Assembly: GCF_937616625.2 (NCBI RefSeq)
Contig: NC_065577.1
Location: forward strand, 29,091,501-29,155,500
Length of the DNA: 64,000 nt
From: Mercurialis annua
Taxonomy: Eukaryota > Streptophyta > Magnoliopsida > Malpighiales > Euphorbiaceae
Direction: 5' to 3'
Below are positions 26,201-38,736 of the stretch, piece after piece. Numbering within the stretch: position 1 is the stretch's first letter; every line of letters begins with the position of its first letter. A program made the translations under genes and the position numbers. The notes below the pieces were generated by a model. It was not told where the DNA came from, did no database searches, and worked only from the letters and a program-made list of their open reading frames with translations.

Positions 26201-26319
26201 AATTCTTTCCGAATATTTTTCTTAATATTCGAAAATTCAAAATATTATTTTTAATATTTTAATTACTCCAATTTGACCTCGTGGCATATTATAATTACTT
26301 AAAATTACAGGATATTACA
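23251..26319 (-). mobile_element. Solo LTR, chromovirus-type, reverse orientation
   Basis: On the plus strand starts TGTCACGACCC and ends AGGATATTACA: the reverse of a TGTAATATCCT...GGGTCGTGACA LTR. 3069 bp. Flanks CAAAT (23246-23250) and TAAAT (26320-26324) match at four of five. No ORF with recognisable domains inside. A phased palindrome cluster lies at 24806-24883. Near the high-coordinate end, a 29-bp stretch TCTTTCCGAATATTTTTCTT... repeats in tandem (about 26170-26240). Confidence 0.8.
24806..24883. repeat. Four CTGTGCG-NC-CGCACAG palindromes, mostly 20-bp spaced
   Basis: At 24806-24820 (last base off), 24828-24843, 24848-24863 and 24868-24883. Arms of 7 bp around TC or CC. The last three are spaced exactly 20 bp apart. 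Confidence 0.9.
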
Positions 26320-26736
26320 TAAATAGCAAAACTAATCTATGAAACAAATAAGCTAACTTAGAAAAACATATCAAAGAAAATATTTACAGAATAATACCAA
26401 GATATTCCACTAATAAGAAACAAGACAACAACATAAATCAATAGATTGATATTGTTTGAAATATTTCTACCATAACTCTTTTATGATTATTGTTGTGGAT
26501 TACGGGCGACTAAATTTCTAATTAAGGATCGACTACTTAAAATTCTTATTTAATTTATTAGATTATGGATTTTTACTAGAATTGTTTATTATTCTTTGTT
26601 CTTGGTTTGAATTCATCACTTAAACTATTGGATTTTAAATGTGACTTAGAAAAGCTAATTTGAAATAGCAATAATTAACAATAACCTAAAATTTACTTAC
26701 GCGAGAGTGAGTTGTTGATGTGTCCTTTGAGGGATA

Positions 26737-27113
26737 TTAAATTCTGTAGATCATTAAACTTTTCTCAAATTACAAAAAGATTACTAAATAAATTTTTCTT
26801 ATAAAATGGTCACTGAACTATTATACCTTTTGTTACAAAAATATTTATGTTGCTACGGAAAAAAAACACTAAACTTTTTTGAATTATAAAAAAATCATTG
26901 GGTTTTATTATAAAAACACTGAACTATGTTCCTTTCTGTAAATTTGGCTCGCCATATAAGCAAAAATGTCGCGTTTTTACGTGAAAAAGTACGTTTTATA
27001 TGGGGCGAACCCTTTTGTAATAAAAGGTATAGTTTAGTGACCATTTTATAAGAAAAAATTGTTTAGTGACCTTTTTATAATTTGAGAAACGTTTGGTGAC
27101 TTATAGAGTTTAA
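26737..27113. mobile_element. Foldback MITE, about 377 bp
   Basis: Inverted repeat with arms of about 105 bp: the start (TTAAATTCTGTAGATCATTAAAC) pairs with the end, and CTTATAAAATGGTCACTGAAC in the left arm mirrors GTTTAGTGACCATTTTATAAG in the right. Arms are themselves degenerate 35-40-bp repeats around a CACTAAACT phrase. No ORF. Family not identified; no clear target duplication. Confidence 0.75.
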
Positions 27114-27139
27114 TTATGCTAGAGTGAGTTATAGTCTTA

Positions 27140-28004
27140 GGGGGTGTTTAATAACCCAACCTATTACTTAAATTAATGTATTAATCACTTAATTGTTTTA
27201 AGTTGGTTTAATAACTCAAAAATGTTCCACTTAACTTATTCAATTAAGTCAAAACCCATTTAAAATAATAAGTCAAAAATTTTGATTTATTTTTTTTACT
27301 GAAAATATTAAGTTATTAAATTTTAGTTTTATTATTCAATAAACATTATATCTTTATTATTTTCAATAGTTACTCACGAATAAAAATATTTTCTCTCACA
27401 TATATTAGTTTTTTATTCTTTTTAATATGACAATGATCGTATTATACTTAAATCAACGCTTAAAATTATAAATTAGTATATTTTTCATTATGAATATTTT
27501 ATTTTCTATCTTTCTTTTTGTTTTTATAATCTATATATCATTTATTTAATATAACTGTTCTTAAATATTATTTGGACTTAGTTATAACACACAACATTGA
27601 TTATCAGATTTAAACGGTTTTTTAGAGTTTTAAAAATTAGTATTTTATTTTAAGGACTAATTTTCAAGTTAAAGTGAAGCACCATTATATCTTTAAGGAC
27701 TAATTATCAACATATGTAACTACAATTTATAATTTTTATTTATAATATATGTAATATTCATAATATTCTTTAAATATTATTTATTCATATTTTAAAAATC
27801 ATTTGTATTCAATAATTTTATTTTTTAAAATAGTTAATATTTAAAGGTTTCATACGTAAGTATAATAATTTCAATAACATTCAGTAATTGCAGACTTGCA
27901 GTTATTAAATAGACTTATTTAATTCAGCATTTAAAAAAATCAACAATTATTATATTTAGCACTTAAAATTCAGCACTTAATTTTCAGTTTTATCAAACGC
28001 CACC
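27140..28004. mobile_element. hAT-like non-autonomous DNA element
   Basis: Left end GGGGGTGTTTAATAAC and right end TATCAAACGCCACC are near-inverted repeats of the kind seen at hAT-type MITEs. AT-rich, no ORF. Sits in the old LTR. An 8-bp duplication is not recognisable. Confidence 0.4.
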
Positions 28005-28369
28005 TTAGCAATTGATTTAATTAGGATTTTACCATATTATGACTTGACAGAGTTTAATTTGGTGCACTCGAATAACCTGAATAACAATCAGGTAAATTGT
28101 CCAAAATACATGAATTGAATAGCATAAGAATAGTTGTTAATCTTTGATTCATCTCTCATCAATGTTTCTCGATTTTATTTCAGATTTAGTTATTTAATCT
28201 TCATTAGTTAAGTTTTTTAAATTTAAATTATTTTATTTGAAAACTTGATTGCTAAACAATCTAAGATTAGTAATTAGGTGAATAGAGGTTAGCTTTCCCT
28301 ATGGAACATTTGGACTTTGGAGTCTATACTACTCGTTGACATCTATATACTTGCTTACTTTTACCAACA

Positions 28370-28956
28370 CTAATAGTAAAGTTCCTCTACAAGATGAACT
28401 TAAGAAACTTTCATCTATTACTAATGATGGAGCCAAATAGAGCCTTAAATCCGTAAAAACCCATTGTGGTTGATAAAATTCCTTCGCCTTTTCCTTTAAT
28501 CTCAAAGCTTGCTAGCATGTAAAAATCATTCTTCATATCGTTCATAATATCTACAAGTTTACAATTTGATTGGATATTACCCATTGTGGCTAATCTCGTT
28601 TCAATCTTTCAACTGATTTTGATGTTCTCATTTTTCATATGCAATCTTCAGTAATACACTTCACTACAAATACTACCTTGCATGATTTTTCTATATTGAA
28701 TTGGAATTGCTCCTTTATAGCAATAAATTATAAGTATTTTTCTGATCTTCATTTATCTATATATATCTTGGCTCATCAATGATCCACATAATTGGAGTGT
28801 AGAATATCTTTTAAACAAGTAATATAATAATAAATAGTAGTTGACTCCATAAGGAGTTTTACTTAGAACTAATAGAGATGATTAATTATTATTTGAACTA
28901 ACAAATACTTGATTAAGTGGATTTTTAAGAAAACTAATAAAAACAGAAAATATTAA
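28370..28956. other. Unassigned AT-rich stretch with a short minus-strand open frame
   Basis: No recognised repeat. The minus strand has a 57-codon open frame (28584-28411) starting ATG GGT AAT, with a composition that could be coding (DIMNDMKNDFYMLASFEIKG). I do not recognise the product; it may be an exon or chance. Confidence 0.25.
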
Positions 28957-29264
28957 GGATTAATGCCATAAACACGATATTTACACGAAAATTTATTTTA
29001 ATCACGACTTTCAAAAGTTACCATATAAAACCATAACCTCTCTTTTTTTTATCAAATCTATCACGTCCATATTTTCCGGTGTATTTTTACCTTTCATTTT
29101 TTTCAAATCCGTTGAATTCTGGTGGCGAAGTCAGCAAAAATACACTGGTAAATAATTTGATAATAGAGTTGAAAAAAAAGGTGATGGTTTTATCTGAAAA
29201 CCTTTAAAAGTCGTGATTAAAATGAAAATTCGTATAAATGTCGTGATTTTTATGGAACTAACCT
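28957..29264. mobile_element. Mutator-like MITE with perfect 9-bp target duplication
   Basis: 308 bp bounded by AAATATTAA at 28948-28956 and 29265-29273. The arms are inverted copies of each other (left GCCATAAACACGATATTTAC, right CGTATAAATGTCGTG...TATGGAAC) over about 80 bp. A 9-bp duplication is the Mutator superfamily hallmark. No ORF. Confidence 0.8.
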
Positions 29265-29301
29265 AAATATTAATAAGATATATTAACAATAATAACTGAT
29301 G

Positions 29302-29889
29302 GAAGACTACAAATCCCACATCGGTATAAAAATGGAACCACACCTAATAGTATATAAAAAGGGGTAGCAATCGCACTTCACGTTTTTTATACACTAGCAT
29401 TTATTATTACTTATTACTTTTACCTTTTTACCCTTTCAAACTTTGGCATCAAAGTATACATAGGGCACAAGGCCTGATACTCTCTTGTGCGTGGCTCTTT
29501 CGGAGGAAGTAAAAACTAGACCTCACAATCAAAGGTGAAACCCCTCCGTTTTTAGATTCATCTTTTGGCGCGTTTGTGGTAACGCATCCCTATTTAAAAA
29601 AATAAGTGATTAGATTTTAGAATGACAAGAACAGACAAAAATCCCCCAACAGCCATGTTTGAAGAAAAAACCCCTCCAACACAAGCAACGAAAGATACGC
29701 CCCCACCATCCAAAGAAACGCTACCTAGTCCCTTCACAGCGCTAGTCCAGATGCAAACGGCGTGATCGGCCATCCCCTTTATAGGTTTCGGGACACCTGA
29801 ACCCGGCACTGGAGAAAACTCAGAATCAACACTCTAGGAAGTGATTAATCAGACAATCGAGGGCGCCATGAAGCGGTTCCAAGAATATT
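29302..29889 (+). mobile_element. 5' end of a Tat-like LTR element: LTR, PBS, gag start
   Basis: LTR-like part about 29302-29566 starts TGATGGAAGACTAC, contains TATATAAAAAG (near 29352) and ends near TTCA. It is followed by TTTGGCGCGTTTGTGGTAACG (about 29570), a decayed form of the TTTGGCGCCGTCTGTGGGAA site. ATG 29623 opens a proline- and threonine-rich reading frame typical of a gag N-terminus, stopped by TGA at about 29764 and again near 29836. The element ends at about 29889; the rest is missing. Confidence 0.5.
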
Positions 29890-30769
29890 AAGTATTAATG
29901 AGACAAATAGTAAATTAGACAAGGTATAAAAATATTGTTGATAATAAAAGGACGTAAGGATAAGATGTGGTAATATGGTTATAAGTAAACCAGTGTAATG
30001 CTAAGTGGGAATGTGATAAGGACTCATATAAGTATACAAGGAAGTACGAGAACAATAGAGGAAGATAATGTGTCAGAGTAGCGCAATGGAATCGTGAAAA
30101 ATCAATTAGTTGGAATTTTATGGAATAGTTAAGAATGCATACGAGTGAGATTCAATTCAAGAAATAAATCTTTAAAGTGGGAAAGAATATAATAACCCAT
30201 AACAAGTTGACATAAAACTTGGATAAGTGAGGTAGATTTGGTCACGTTCTAATGCAAAATGAGTATGATTCGACGTGTGTGTCGTATCCGATATTTGTTG
30301 GATTGGGATGTGATAGGTATATGTTTAGGGTATGATTTGATGTTTGGATTTGGTTTGGGAACCAATCCTGTGCATTTAGGACATGAAACAGTGAGTTTTT
30401 AGGGTTTATGCTGTGAACGATCATTCGTTATTATAAACGATCGTTCAGAATGCAAAATTCGACTCATAAATGTGAACGATCTTGTGAACTACCACATGAA
30501 CAATTTTTCAAAGCGTTTGGACAATCGTTCAAGTCTATTTTCTATAAATACGAGCCCACCGAGTCAAAACACTAATTTCGGGTCATATCTTTCATTCTCT
30601 CAATCTAAAAGCTCTCATCTCTCATTAGAAAACCCGGGAAACCTAACCTAAACATAAACACACATAAACATAGATTAAAACACCATTATATCATCATTTG
30701 GATTTGAAATCCCAAATACTACCTTAGGAGGGGGGGGGGGGGTGATTAAGGTTATTTTAGAAATTAAAA
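29890..30769 (+). repeat. LTR fragment with AACG-AT-CGTT palindromes
   Basis: No ORF. Looks like U3 and R of an LTR: a palindrome-like cluster (30415-30429, AACGATCGTT 30436-30445, half-sites near 30475 and 30531), then a TATA element (TATAAATACGAG, about 30542) and a pyrimidine-rich leader (TCTCTCAATC, CTCTCATCTCTC). Ends near a run of 13 G (30730-30742). Limits and family uncertain. Confidence 0.4.
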
Positions 30770-30849
30770 ATTGGTTAGTGTTTGGTTGAGAGTTTGAGAG
30801 ATATAAGAGAGAACACAAATAATTAGAGTGGTTCAAATCACAAACCGAT

Positions 30850-32815
30850 TGTAACATCCCGTAATTTTAAAAGATAAAATATTGCCACGTGTCTAATATT
30901 TAATTAGACGGGAGTATGTAAATTAAATTTAATTTACAAGTGTCCCTAAAAGTATATTATGTCAATAGGATTTCAAATTTAAATTTGGATATTTATATAG
31001 TTAATGGGGATGATATAAACTTATGAATTTGGTGCATAATAATTCATAAGCCTCGGGTGAATATTTTTGGTGCCAATATTCGCGAAATATTTTAAAAAGA
31101 TTATCGTGAAAATTTGATAAAATTTGGAAGCAGAAATTTTATCAAGCGTGGTCAATATAGACCTAATAAATCGAAAATGATTTATTAAAAATAAAATATA
31201 AGTCGGATGAGAATAAAAATAATATTTATATTCTTTTTATATATTTACTAGATTTTTGGAAAAAAAATTCACGAAATTCGAAAATCGTTTCCGTTTAAGC
31301 AACGGACGACTAATTAAAAATTTGAGTTAAAGTGATACGTTAGCCAAAGGACTAAGTTACCAATCAACAACAGTATATATATGTGTTGCATTTGAAAGAA
31401 ATGGTTACATAAACCATTTCATTCAAATCAAGAAAGAAATAGAGTTACTTAGCTCTCAGAGATTGACGAAGGTTAGGGTTTCGTGTCTATTTGTTCGTTT
31501 CACAATTCTAACTCTGTTGCTTCGACGATTACTCAAGTAATCGATGTATTAGCCCCGTATTAAACATTTATTTTGATATATTTCGTATATATTTTTGTTT
31601 ATGAACGGTTACAGAATCGAACGATTGTTTTATACATCCGAATTATAATTGGATTGCGTATATCTGTTATAGGACGTTAAATTCACGTTTTGTAGCGTTC
31701 CGAACGTCCCAAGCACGTCGCGATGCCCGGGAAATTGAGTTTTCCCAGGCTTATTTCATGGCTGCACGGTCGTGCAGCTACATGCACTGCAGGTTTGACG
31801 TTGAACAGGCTGCGGACTTTGACAGGGCTTTTGCCCTAAGGGTCCGACGTGATTCCTTTGACCCTAAAACGTTTAAAAACGATAAATGTTTAAAGTGAAA
31901 TGAAAAGGTTTTAACCTAAACCTAAAAGACTTTTAAAAAGATATTTTAAAAATAACGTTAAACGTTTAAAAAGGACTTTAAAAGAGTTAAAGTCGACGAT
32001 TAACCAGTTTAAAAGATTAAGCAAACGACTTTGCTAAATAATTAGTATACGACTGTGAATTGTTTTGGCAATCAAGTCAATACTATTAAATGATTTTAAT
32101 TAATTATTTCTATACCTAAAAATACTTATAGAGTGAAGTCTAAATGTTTTCTTGAGGTGAAAACGATTCAAACAGTTTTTTTAAAGAGACTATATGTGCT
32201 ATGTGTAATATGTTAGATTAAACCTAGGCTTTTAGACCTAAAGGTTTATGCCAGAAACAAGTATTGATATGTTGTCTTGTTTGTTTTGTATGTTTGATTT
32301 GACTAGCTGCCTAGTAGTTAGACCAGGACTCCAGGGAGTCTGTCACACATACGACGAGGCTAAGTAGTAACTTAACAGTACTGTGAGTTTACATGTTTAC
32401 TTTTGAATATCAGTATTCAACTGTTTTAAAACCGTGTTCACAGTAGTATAACTTAGCCAAGAGAGGTCCATTGGAACGAGCTACTTATTGGGTGGAAATA
32501 GGGTTGCGTGATCACCAAAACCGATTTTAGATGTACTTCTGTCAAGGTATAGAGGTATGTCTGTCGTGTTAAGTTATTGGGAAAGTGAATGCCATGTCTT
32601 CACGGGTAAACCCTGAGACGACATTAATAAAGTTACAGTCGCTGGTCAAACCGCGATGGCAGTTTCATGATTACGATCCAGGTACTAGAGATACAGAAAT
32701 GGACGACAACAATTAAATTCATAGTCCTTAGTCTATAGTCTATAAGTTCGAAATGTGAGTTTGTCTGTTAGGATAATTGTCAATTAGGGTTTCATATGGA
32801 TCGACGTATTGGTAC

Positions 32816-32873
<58 letters not shown>

Positions 32874-33719
32874 CTGTTATATATATATTATGTGATTTTG
32901 TTATTTATCTGTAAATTGTCTACTCACTAAGAAATATTTATGTTTCTGACACCGCTGTTGTTTCCCATTTTCAGGTAATGAGCTTTGAGGTCAGTCGAGC
33001 TTCCACATTCATACTTCAAGAAAGTTCTTCCTTTGGTATTGTACATAGGTTTTGTACTCTTTGTATGTTGCAATATTATATATAAGTATGATATGCTAGC
33101 AGTTGTGCCGCTAGTCCTTTGTTTATATACTCTGATAGAATCTAGTGCACGTGTGTATACCTTTTCAGTGGCTGTTTAGTGGCATATTGTATATAGTTAC
33201 CGAGTCGGCCTCGTGTGTTTTTAGGAGGGTCAAAAACAGTATGTTTTATATACGGCGGCTATGTGTAACCGGTCTGCTGTGTATTTTAATATGTTTAATA
33301 CCACCGTTGCGAGACGTAGAGGTGTCCTCATTATTTTCATAAACATATTAAGAGTGGCATGTGGTTCGGAACAGGCATGCCTATGTGTTAAGGCAAGCGA
33401 GTTATAAGTCACTGGTTTCGAGCGCCTACCACACCAGTTTTTCAGGAGGAAGCGAAGGTTGAGATAACTCGGTTAACCAACCAGTACTTCTGAAAACAAG
33501 ATTTCGCTTATATGTATAATTTCAGAAATGGTATTTGCGTTAAATGCGAAAAGTTTTAACGGTAATTTCTGAAAACGGATCGTACGCTAGGTGCAATCCA
33601 GTAACAATATTTGCGAAAAATTTCTAGAGGTTCTAGGCTTGCTATGGGTTTCGAAACAACCATTCCCATTCCCTACCGTCGGTCATGACTTGGATTAGGG
33701 TGGAGCTTGGGTCGTGATA
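30850..33719 (+). repeat. 5' LTR of the LARD-like element
   Basis: 2870 bp, starts TGTAACATCCCG and ends GGTCGTGATA (the usual CA is TA). Contains a hairpin at about 31390-31428 (arms ATTTGAAAGAAATGGTT and AACCATTTCATTCAAAT), a palindrome GCTGCACG-GT-CGTGCAGC at 31761-31778, and a long TA microsatellite at 32818-32873. The short open frames near 32985-33342 are LTR sequence, shared with the 3' copy at 44870-45237. Confidence 0.88.
31761..31778. repeat. Perfect 8-bp-arm palindrome GCTGCACG-GT-CGTGCAGC
   Basis: Single copy in the 5' LTR. The matching part of the 3' LTR was lost when the Tat element inserted. Confidence 0.9.
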
Positions 33720-36700
33720 AAGTTGGTATCCGAGCAACATTTTGAGTACTCGACCGTCTGAGGTACTGTTGCTGATACTATTAAGTAAGTTGTGTTAGGA
33801 ATGTGGGGATTCCTAGTAAACTATTGCTGAAAAATAGGATTCGAGTCATGTCTTGATCAGTTTGCAGTTGTTGAAAACATTCAACAATTAGTAGTAATCC
33901 GTATATTTGTGTTGTATATGTTGATGTTTGATCAGGAACATATGAGATTTTCTTGTGTTTGAAACACGATGCTAACGAGGGAACATATGAGATGTTCCCG
34001 TGTTCAAGACGCGCTATTAGGATAGTACGAAATGGTCAGATCAATTGACCAATATTCAAAAAAGGTTATTCTGTTCGAATACGGAACAAAGCAAAGATTC
34101 TAGAAGAATCGTTTATTCGAGAAAATAATTAGATTTTCTTTGAACTATATGTATGATTGTTATGTGTTTTATTTATATTTGTTCATACGGTGTTACATGT
34201 TATATGAAACTGTGTTTTCTATAATTGAGATATTAGGTATTAATGTTATGGCTACATGTGTTTCAGCATGTCTTGGCCTAGTCATGCTCAGTCACATGTT
34301 GTGCTTGATCCACATGGTTTGCCCGATCAATCTTTGTCTATATCATTGGAAGCTGGAGATTCTGCTTAGGTTTATGATATGAATACTGAGATAGATGCTG
34401 TCAGATCAGAGGATCTGGAAGGATATGTGGGAGATCAGGATAGGTCTAATGATAGTAATGAATCAGAGTCTAATTCAACAGCCACGTCAGCATATACAGG
34501 GTTTAGGCTGGAGCAGTTTTAGGAGAAGTGAACTATCTGAGGAGTATCCGTAAAAGGATAAGTCAGACCCCGATTCAAAGGTGGGAAGATGTGTATGCTA
34601 ATCAGGATCAAGAGGAACAAAGTCTGAATAGACTAAGGCATTGTCTGAGTAGGTTCGCGAAAGAGTATCTACCAGAATAAGTGAAGAGGTTTCAGACTTG
34701 ATGAGAGATGAAGTTGAAGTTGGTGAAGGATTTGTGAGAGGCTAGGGTCTAGAGTTTGAGGAACTGCTGGCGGAACAATCTGACTTAATGATGTATTTGG
34801 CTAGACGTGCCAAACAGATTGTGCAGCGATAGGCGAGTAACCATACACCACCGCAGCCATTCTACTACATCAAACCTGACGTGCCTACTTATACATTTCC
34901 TAGAGTTAGTAGGTCGGAAGTTGAGTGGACCAAACCTTTCTTTGTACAGGGAGAAGGAAAAAGGAAAAGGAAAACTTGTACGTAGATGCGGACGAGTAAA
35001 AGGTCTGATGATTCGAGAGGCACTACCGCCTCAACAATCATCCCATGTAACATTTAGATATGTGTCTTATGTTTAAGTTAGTACGTTTATGTGTTTTAGT
35101 ATGAGATACTAAAAATAGAAAACTTAAAGTACATAGATAACGAATATCCTTAAAAAAGAACACACATACTAATGAATAATATTTGTTAGTAAACAGCCTG
35201 ACGATGAATAATAACATAAAAGATAAATGTTAAATAAAGAACATTAAGCCTAATGTGAGGATTAGGAAAACCTTGAAATGGCACAGAGAAGTAGTTTTAA
35301 AGAAACTCGTTAAAGTTTTATTTTACAGTTGAACGTATAATTAAGCTCAGATGCATTAAAGGTGCATGTTGCGAAAATCACTATAGAAGAAGCATACCTA
35401 AATTATATATATTACATATATACATAAAATTATTTTGATTAGGGCATGCATCATTAGTATTGATATGTCAGTATATCAAAGAAAAGTGAATTAAGATAGC
35501 GACTCCTTGGGGATGAGAGATTTCATCACCCTGAAGCACAATTATATGAAAAAGAATTTGGACTGTGAACTTGAGAATTCACAACTTGTTTGAAAAGTGA
35601 GATTTAAAAAAGGCATGCATGTAGGACAAATTATAATTGTCTCAAACGAGACAGATTGTATTTGTCTGACAAACTGATTTGTATTTGTTAAGCGTTTGTG
35701 TACGCGAGAAAAAACTGTATTTGTTCAAGCGAAAACTCTGTGATAGTGATAAGGTAGAGGGGAAAGAGGTATAAGGAATAACATTTTTTATTATAAGAAT
35801 AAATAATAAAGACCTAACTTCTAATGTTTCATACCGAGACATTAGAGATGAATGAAAGTATGGGAAGAGTAGAGAGAGTAAGAAACTATATTCTTGCTCA
35901 GGTATAGACTGATATAAGTCTAGTGGTGATGGACTTTTATGGTAAATATAAAGACAATAGAAAATTGTCGCTATTAAGATAAGAGAGTAGGATCTAATTG
36001 AACACGACTGGGTTTGTTTGACTTGAAGTAACTATATGTGAACAAAGTCATTTGCACGTGTTTAATTAAACGGATTGGAGATCAGTCTTGCAGACAGAGC
36101 GAATGTCAGTAATGGACATATCTTTTAAATCTATACGAGTGGTTAGATAAACCAAAGTTCATAAGTCTGAGAGGAGTAATCCTCAACACTTAAACTATAA
36201 ACAACAATGAAACATCTAAATTAAAGATGGTGAAATAAAATATGAGTATTCTCAGAACCAAGTACACACTACTAGTTCTGATGTGAATAAAGAGGAATAA
36301 TGAATATATAAACGACTAACGAAGTTTGTTATGTCGTGTTAACATATATTTATTAATAAAATGGTTATTAAATAAAATAATGAATAAACAATATACTAAA
36401 AGGTATATCAAACCTTGAACCAACATAAGATAAAGATGTTATCAAGGTGAAAAGGAAATGGAGATAGTACAGCCCTAATAACTTGTGATCGAACCGTTAC
36501 ATTGGTCTGATATTGGCATATGACAATCCAAGACGATTATCTAAGTTTTAACCAATGCGATTGTCAAACAGAGCGTTAGAAAGATGCTCAATGATGGAGA
36601 TGTTGTCGTGGAACTTGCGTGAATTTTGGCAGCGAGCCAAAGGTGCAAGTGACAGCGATAAGAAGTGTAAAGTTTAATTAACTTGGGATTATCAACATAA

Positions 36701-38092
36701 GATCCATATATGTATAAAAATGAATTTGAAAACTGTGTTTAGATAGTAGTTTCAAAAGATGAAAATTCCTAGAACCGAGCCTTATGACTGCGAGGTCTAG
36801 GCTGGCTAGTAATGGAATGTACGTATATTTTGAATGTCGGTCCAGAAATGTGTAAAGTATGGTCGACTATAAGTGTAAAATGTCCAATAAACATTTGTTT
36901 TCAAAGTGAAATATTTTGAAAACGGAGCTAGAGTTGGTAGTCAGTTAATTAAATACAATAGTAACAGCTACAGTACAATTATGATAATTGTTAGCAGTGA
37001 ACAAGGAAAATGCGTATGAGAGGAAGAGGTTAAGAAGTCTAATTAACCTTAGAGGTACCAAAAACTCAAGACAGAGTATTATTTTGCGGTGGCTGAGGAG
37101 CGAGTTGGAAGGTGTTATACGGGAGATAGTTAGATTATAACTAGACCTACACCTGTACAGTCACATCATTAGCGAGAGAAGATCAGCTATCCAATCTGTA
37201 ACACTAAGTTACAATAGATTTACAAGGAGTTAATGGACATTCTTTGCAAGATATAGAATCATGAGGAGATAAAGGACATTCTATACAAGGTATAGAATCA
37301 TAAGGAGTGTAAAGAATGAGTAATTTGTTTATGGAACAGTAGTTCAAACAGATGAAGAGAGTAAGGTTAGAGATTAAAATACTCAACCAATATTACCCTA
37401 AAACGAATAAAAGATATGAAAAAGAATTCATAATAAGACGAAAAATCTCAATTATAAAATGTACAACCAATAATAAATATGAACTAGGAAGTTCAAAGAG
37501 TTAAAGGGAAAGAGAATTCGAAGGTGATATCATTACACTTGATAGTAAGTTGATATCCCAGAAGTGAATTCAAAGTGTATACTGTCCGTAAGGAAGTACA
37601 ACAAAGAAGAGAAGTAATAAATTGTAAAAGGGTATAACAATATGAGAATATAAAAAGTATATAAAAAGTTGGTATCCTAAGATAAGGAACATAAGAGGAT
37701 AACCCGAGGTAAAGAAGTACCAAGATTTCTGAGAACATAAGTCATGTTTATAGGTCGAGAACCTATAAGAGAAGGTACAATGAGATGAAATGGGAAGTGA
37801 TTGTGAGATGTGAAACGCGATCAGAGAAGAATTGCAAGGTTTAGATAACTAGCATTAGTATACTAGTAAAGAAAAGTATACGGTCTAAAAGAACAAGTAA
37901 AGCAGAGGTGGAAAAATAAATATACGAGAGGTAGTCAGTTAGCAGTTGTGTGCAACTGAGCAGCGGAGTAAACAGTAATGTTTATGCTGTGAGAAGCATA
38001 GAACATGAAATGGAAAGAGTATTCTTTGGCTGTATAAGTAAAAAACGAAGTATATGTAAATTCGAGGACGAATTTATATAAGGGGGAGAGAA
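33720..38092 (+). other. Interior of the LARD-like element, PBS to PPT
   Basis: Begins with TGGTATCCGAGC (33724-33735), an iMet-type primer site with one mismatch. 34380-35070 has a broken, acidic then Lys/Arg-rich reading frame that might be a decayed gag. 35080-38060 is purine-rich non-coding sequence with no domain I can see. A 39-40-bp unit repeats about 2.4 times at 37224-37318. Ends with TTCGAGGACGAATTTATATA and the polypurine AGGGGGAGAGAA (38081-38092), the standard chromovirus context. Confidence 0.65.
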
Positions 38093-38492
38093 TGTCACAT
38101 CCCGTAATTTTAAGGGATACAATATTGCCACGTGTCTAATATTTAATTAAACGAGAGTACGTAAATTAAATTTAAAGATAAATTTAATTTACAAGTGTCT
38201 CTAAAAGCATATTATGACAATACAAATTTAAATTTTGGATATTTATATAGTTAACGGGGATAATATAAACTTATGAATTGGGTGCATAATAATTCATATG
38301 TCCCGTGCGAATATGTTTGGTGCCAATTTTCATGAAATATTTTAAAAAGGTTATCATGAAAATTTGATAAAATTTGGAAGTAGAAATTTTATCAAGCATG
38401 GTTAATATAGACCTAATAAATCGAAAATGATTTATTAAAAATTTGAGTTAAAGTGATGCGTTAGCCAAAAGACTAAATTGCCAATTAACCAA

Positions 38493-38493
<1 letters not shown>

Positions 38494-38539
<46 letters not shown>

Positions 38540-38644
38540 TATACATACATATATATATATACATATAGATATATACATATAGATACATACATATATATAT
38601 AGATATATACATATAGATATATACATATAGATACATACATACAG

Positions 38645-38693
<49 letters not shown>

Positions 38694-38736
38694 GGTATAT
38701 ATATATATATATGTATATGTATGTGTGTGTGTGTGT
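38494..38736. repeat. TA/ACATA microsatellite
   Basis: Runs of TA mixed with TACATATAGATA units, ending in GTGTGTGTGT. Present as a much shorter run in the 5' LTR (31373-31386), so it expanded after insertion. Confidence 0.9.

Larger units (their letters stand above)
23145..26472 (-). repeat. Copia 5' LTR, split by a solo LTR
   Basis: Two pieces, about 23145-23250 and 26320-26472, separated by the 3.07-kb solo LTR. On the minus strand the LTR would start TGGTAGAAATATTTC near 26472. Total about 260 bp, a normal size for small copia LTRs. Outer limits are approximate. Confidence 0.55.
26473..28369 (+). repeat. Old Athila-type LTR remnant with two DNA elements inserted
   Basis: Pieces 26473-26736, 27114-27139 and 28005-28369 resemble the Athila LTR by order and phrases: GATTTTTACTAG, ACGCGAGAGTGAGTT, then an end of CTTACTTTTACCAACA comparable with the 3' LTR end at 19549-19568. 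More diverged than the LTRs at 1-819 and 18048-19568. Confidence 0.5.

Noticed and set aside
29622..29809. 71-codon minus-strand frame near 29594-29809
   Set aside because: Overlaps the gag-like plus-strand frame that follows an LTR and primer site; the plus strand is better supported.
30730..30742. Run of 13 G as a structural or telomere-like element
   Set aside because: A single homopolymer next to LTR fragments; no repeated G-tract pattern, and length may be a sequencing error.
32985..33412. Hydrophobic 60-65-codon open frames that look like membrane proteins
   Set aside because: They lie inside the LARD-like LTR on both strands; the same stretch in the 3' LTR (44870-45237) is not conserved as protein.
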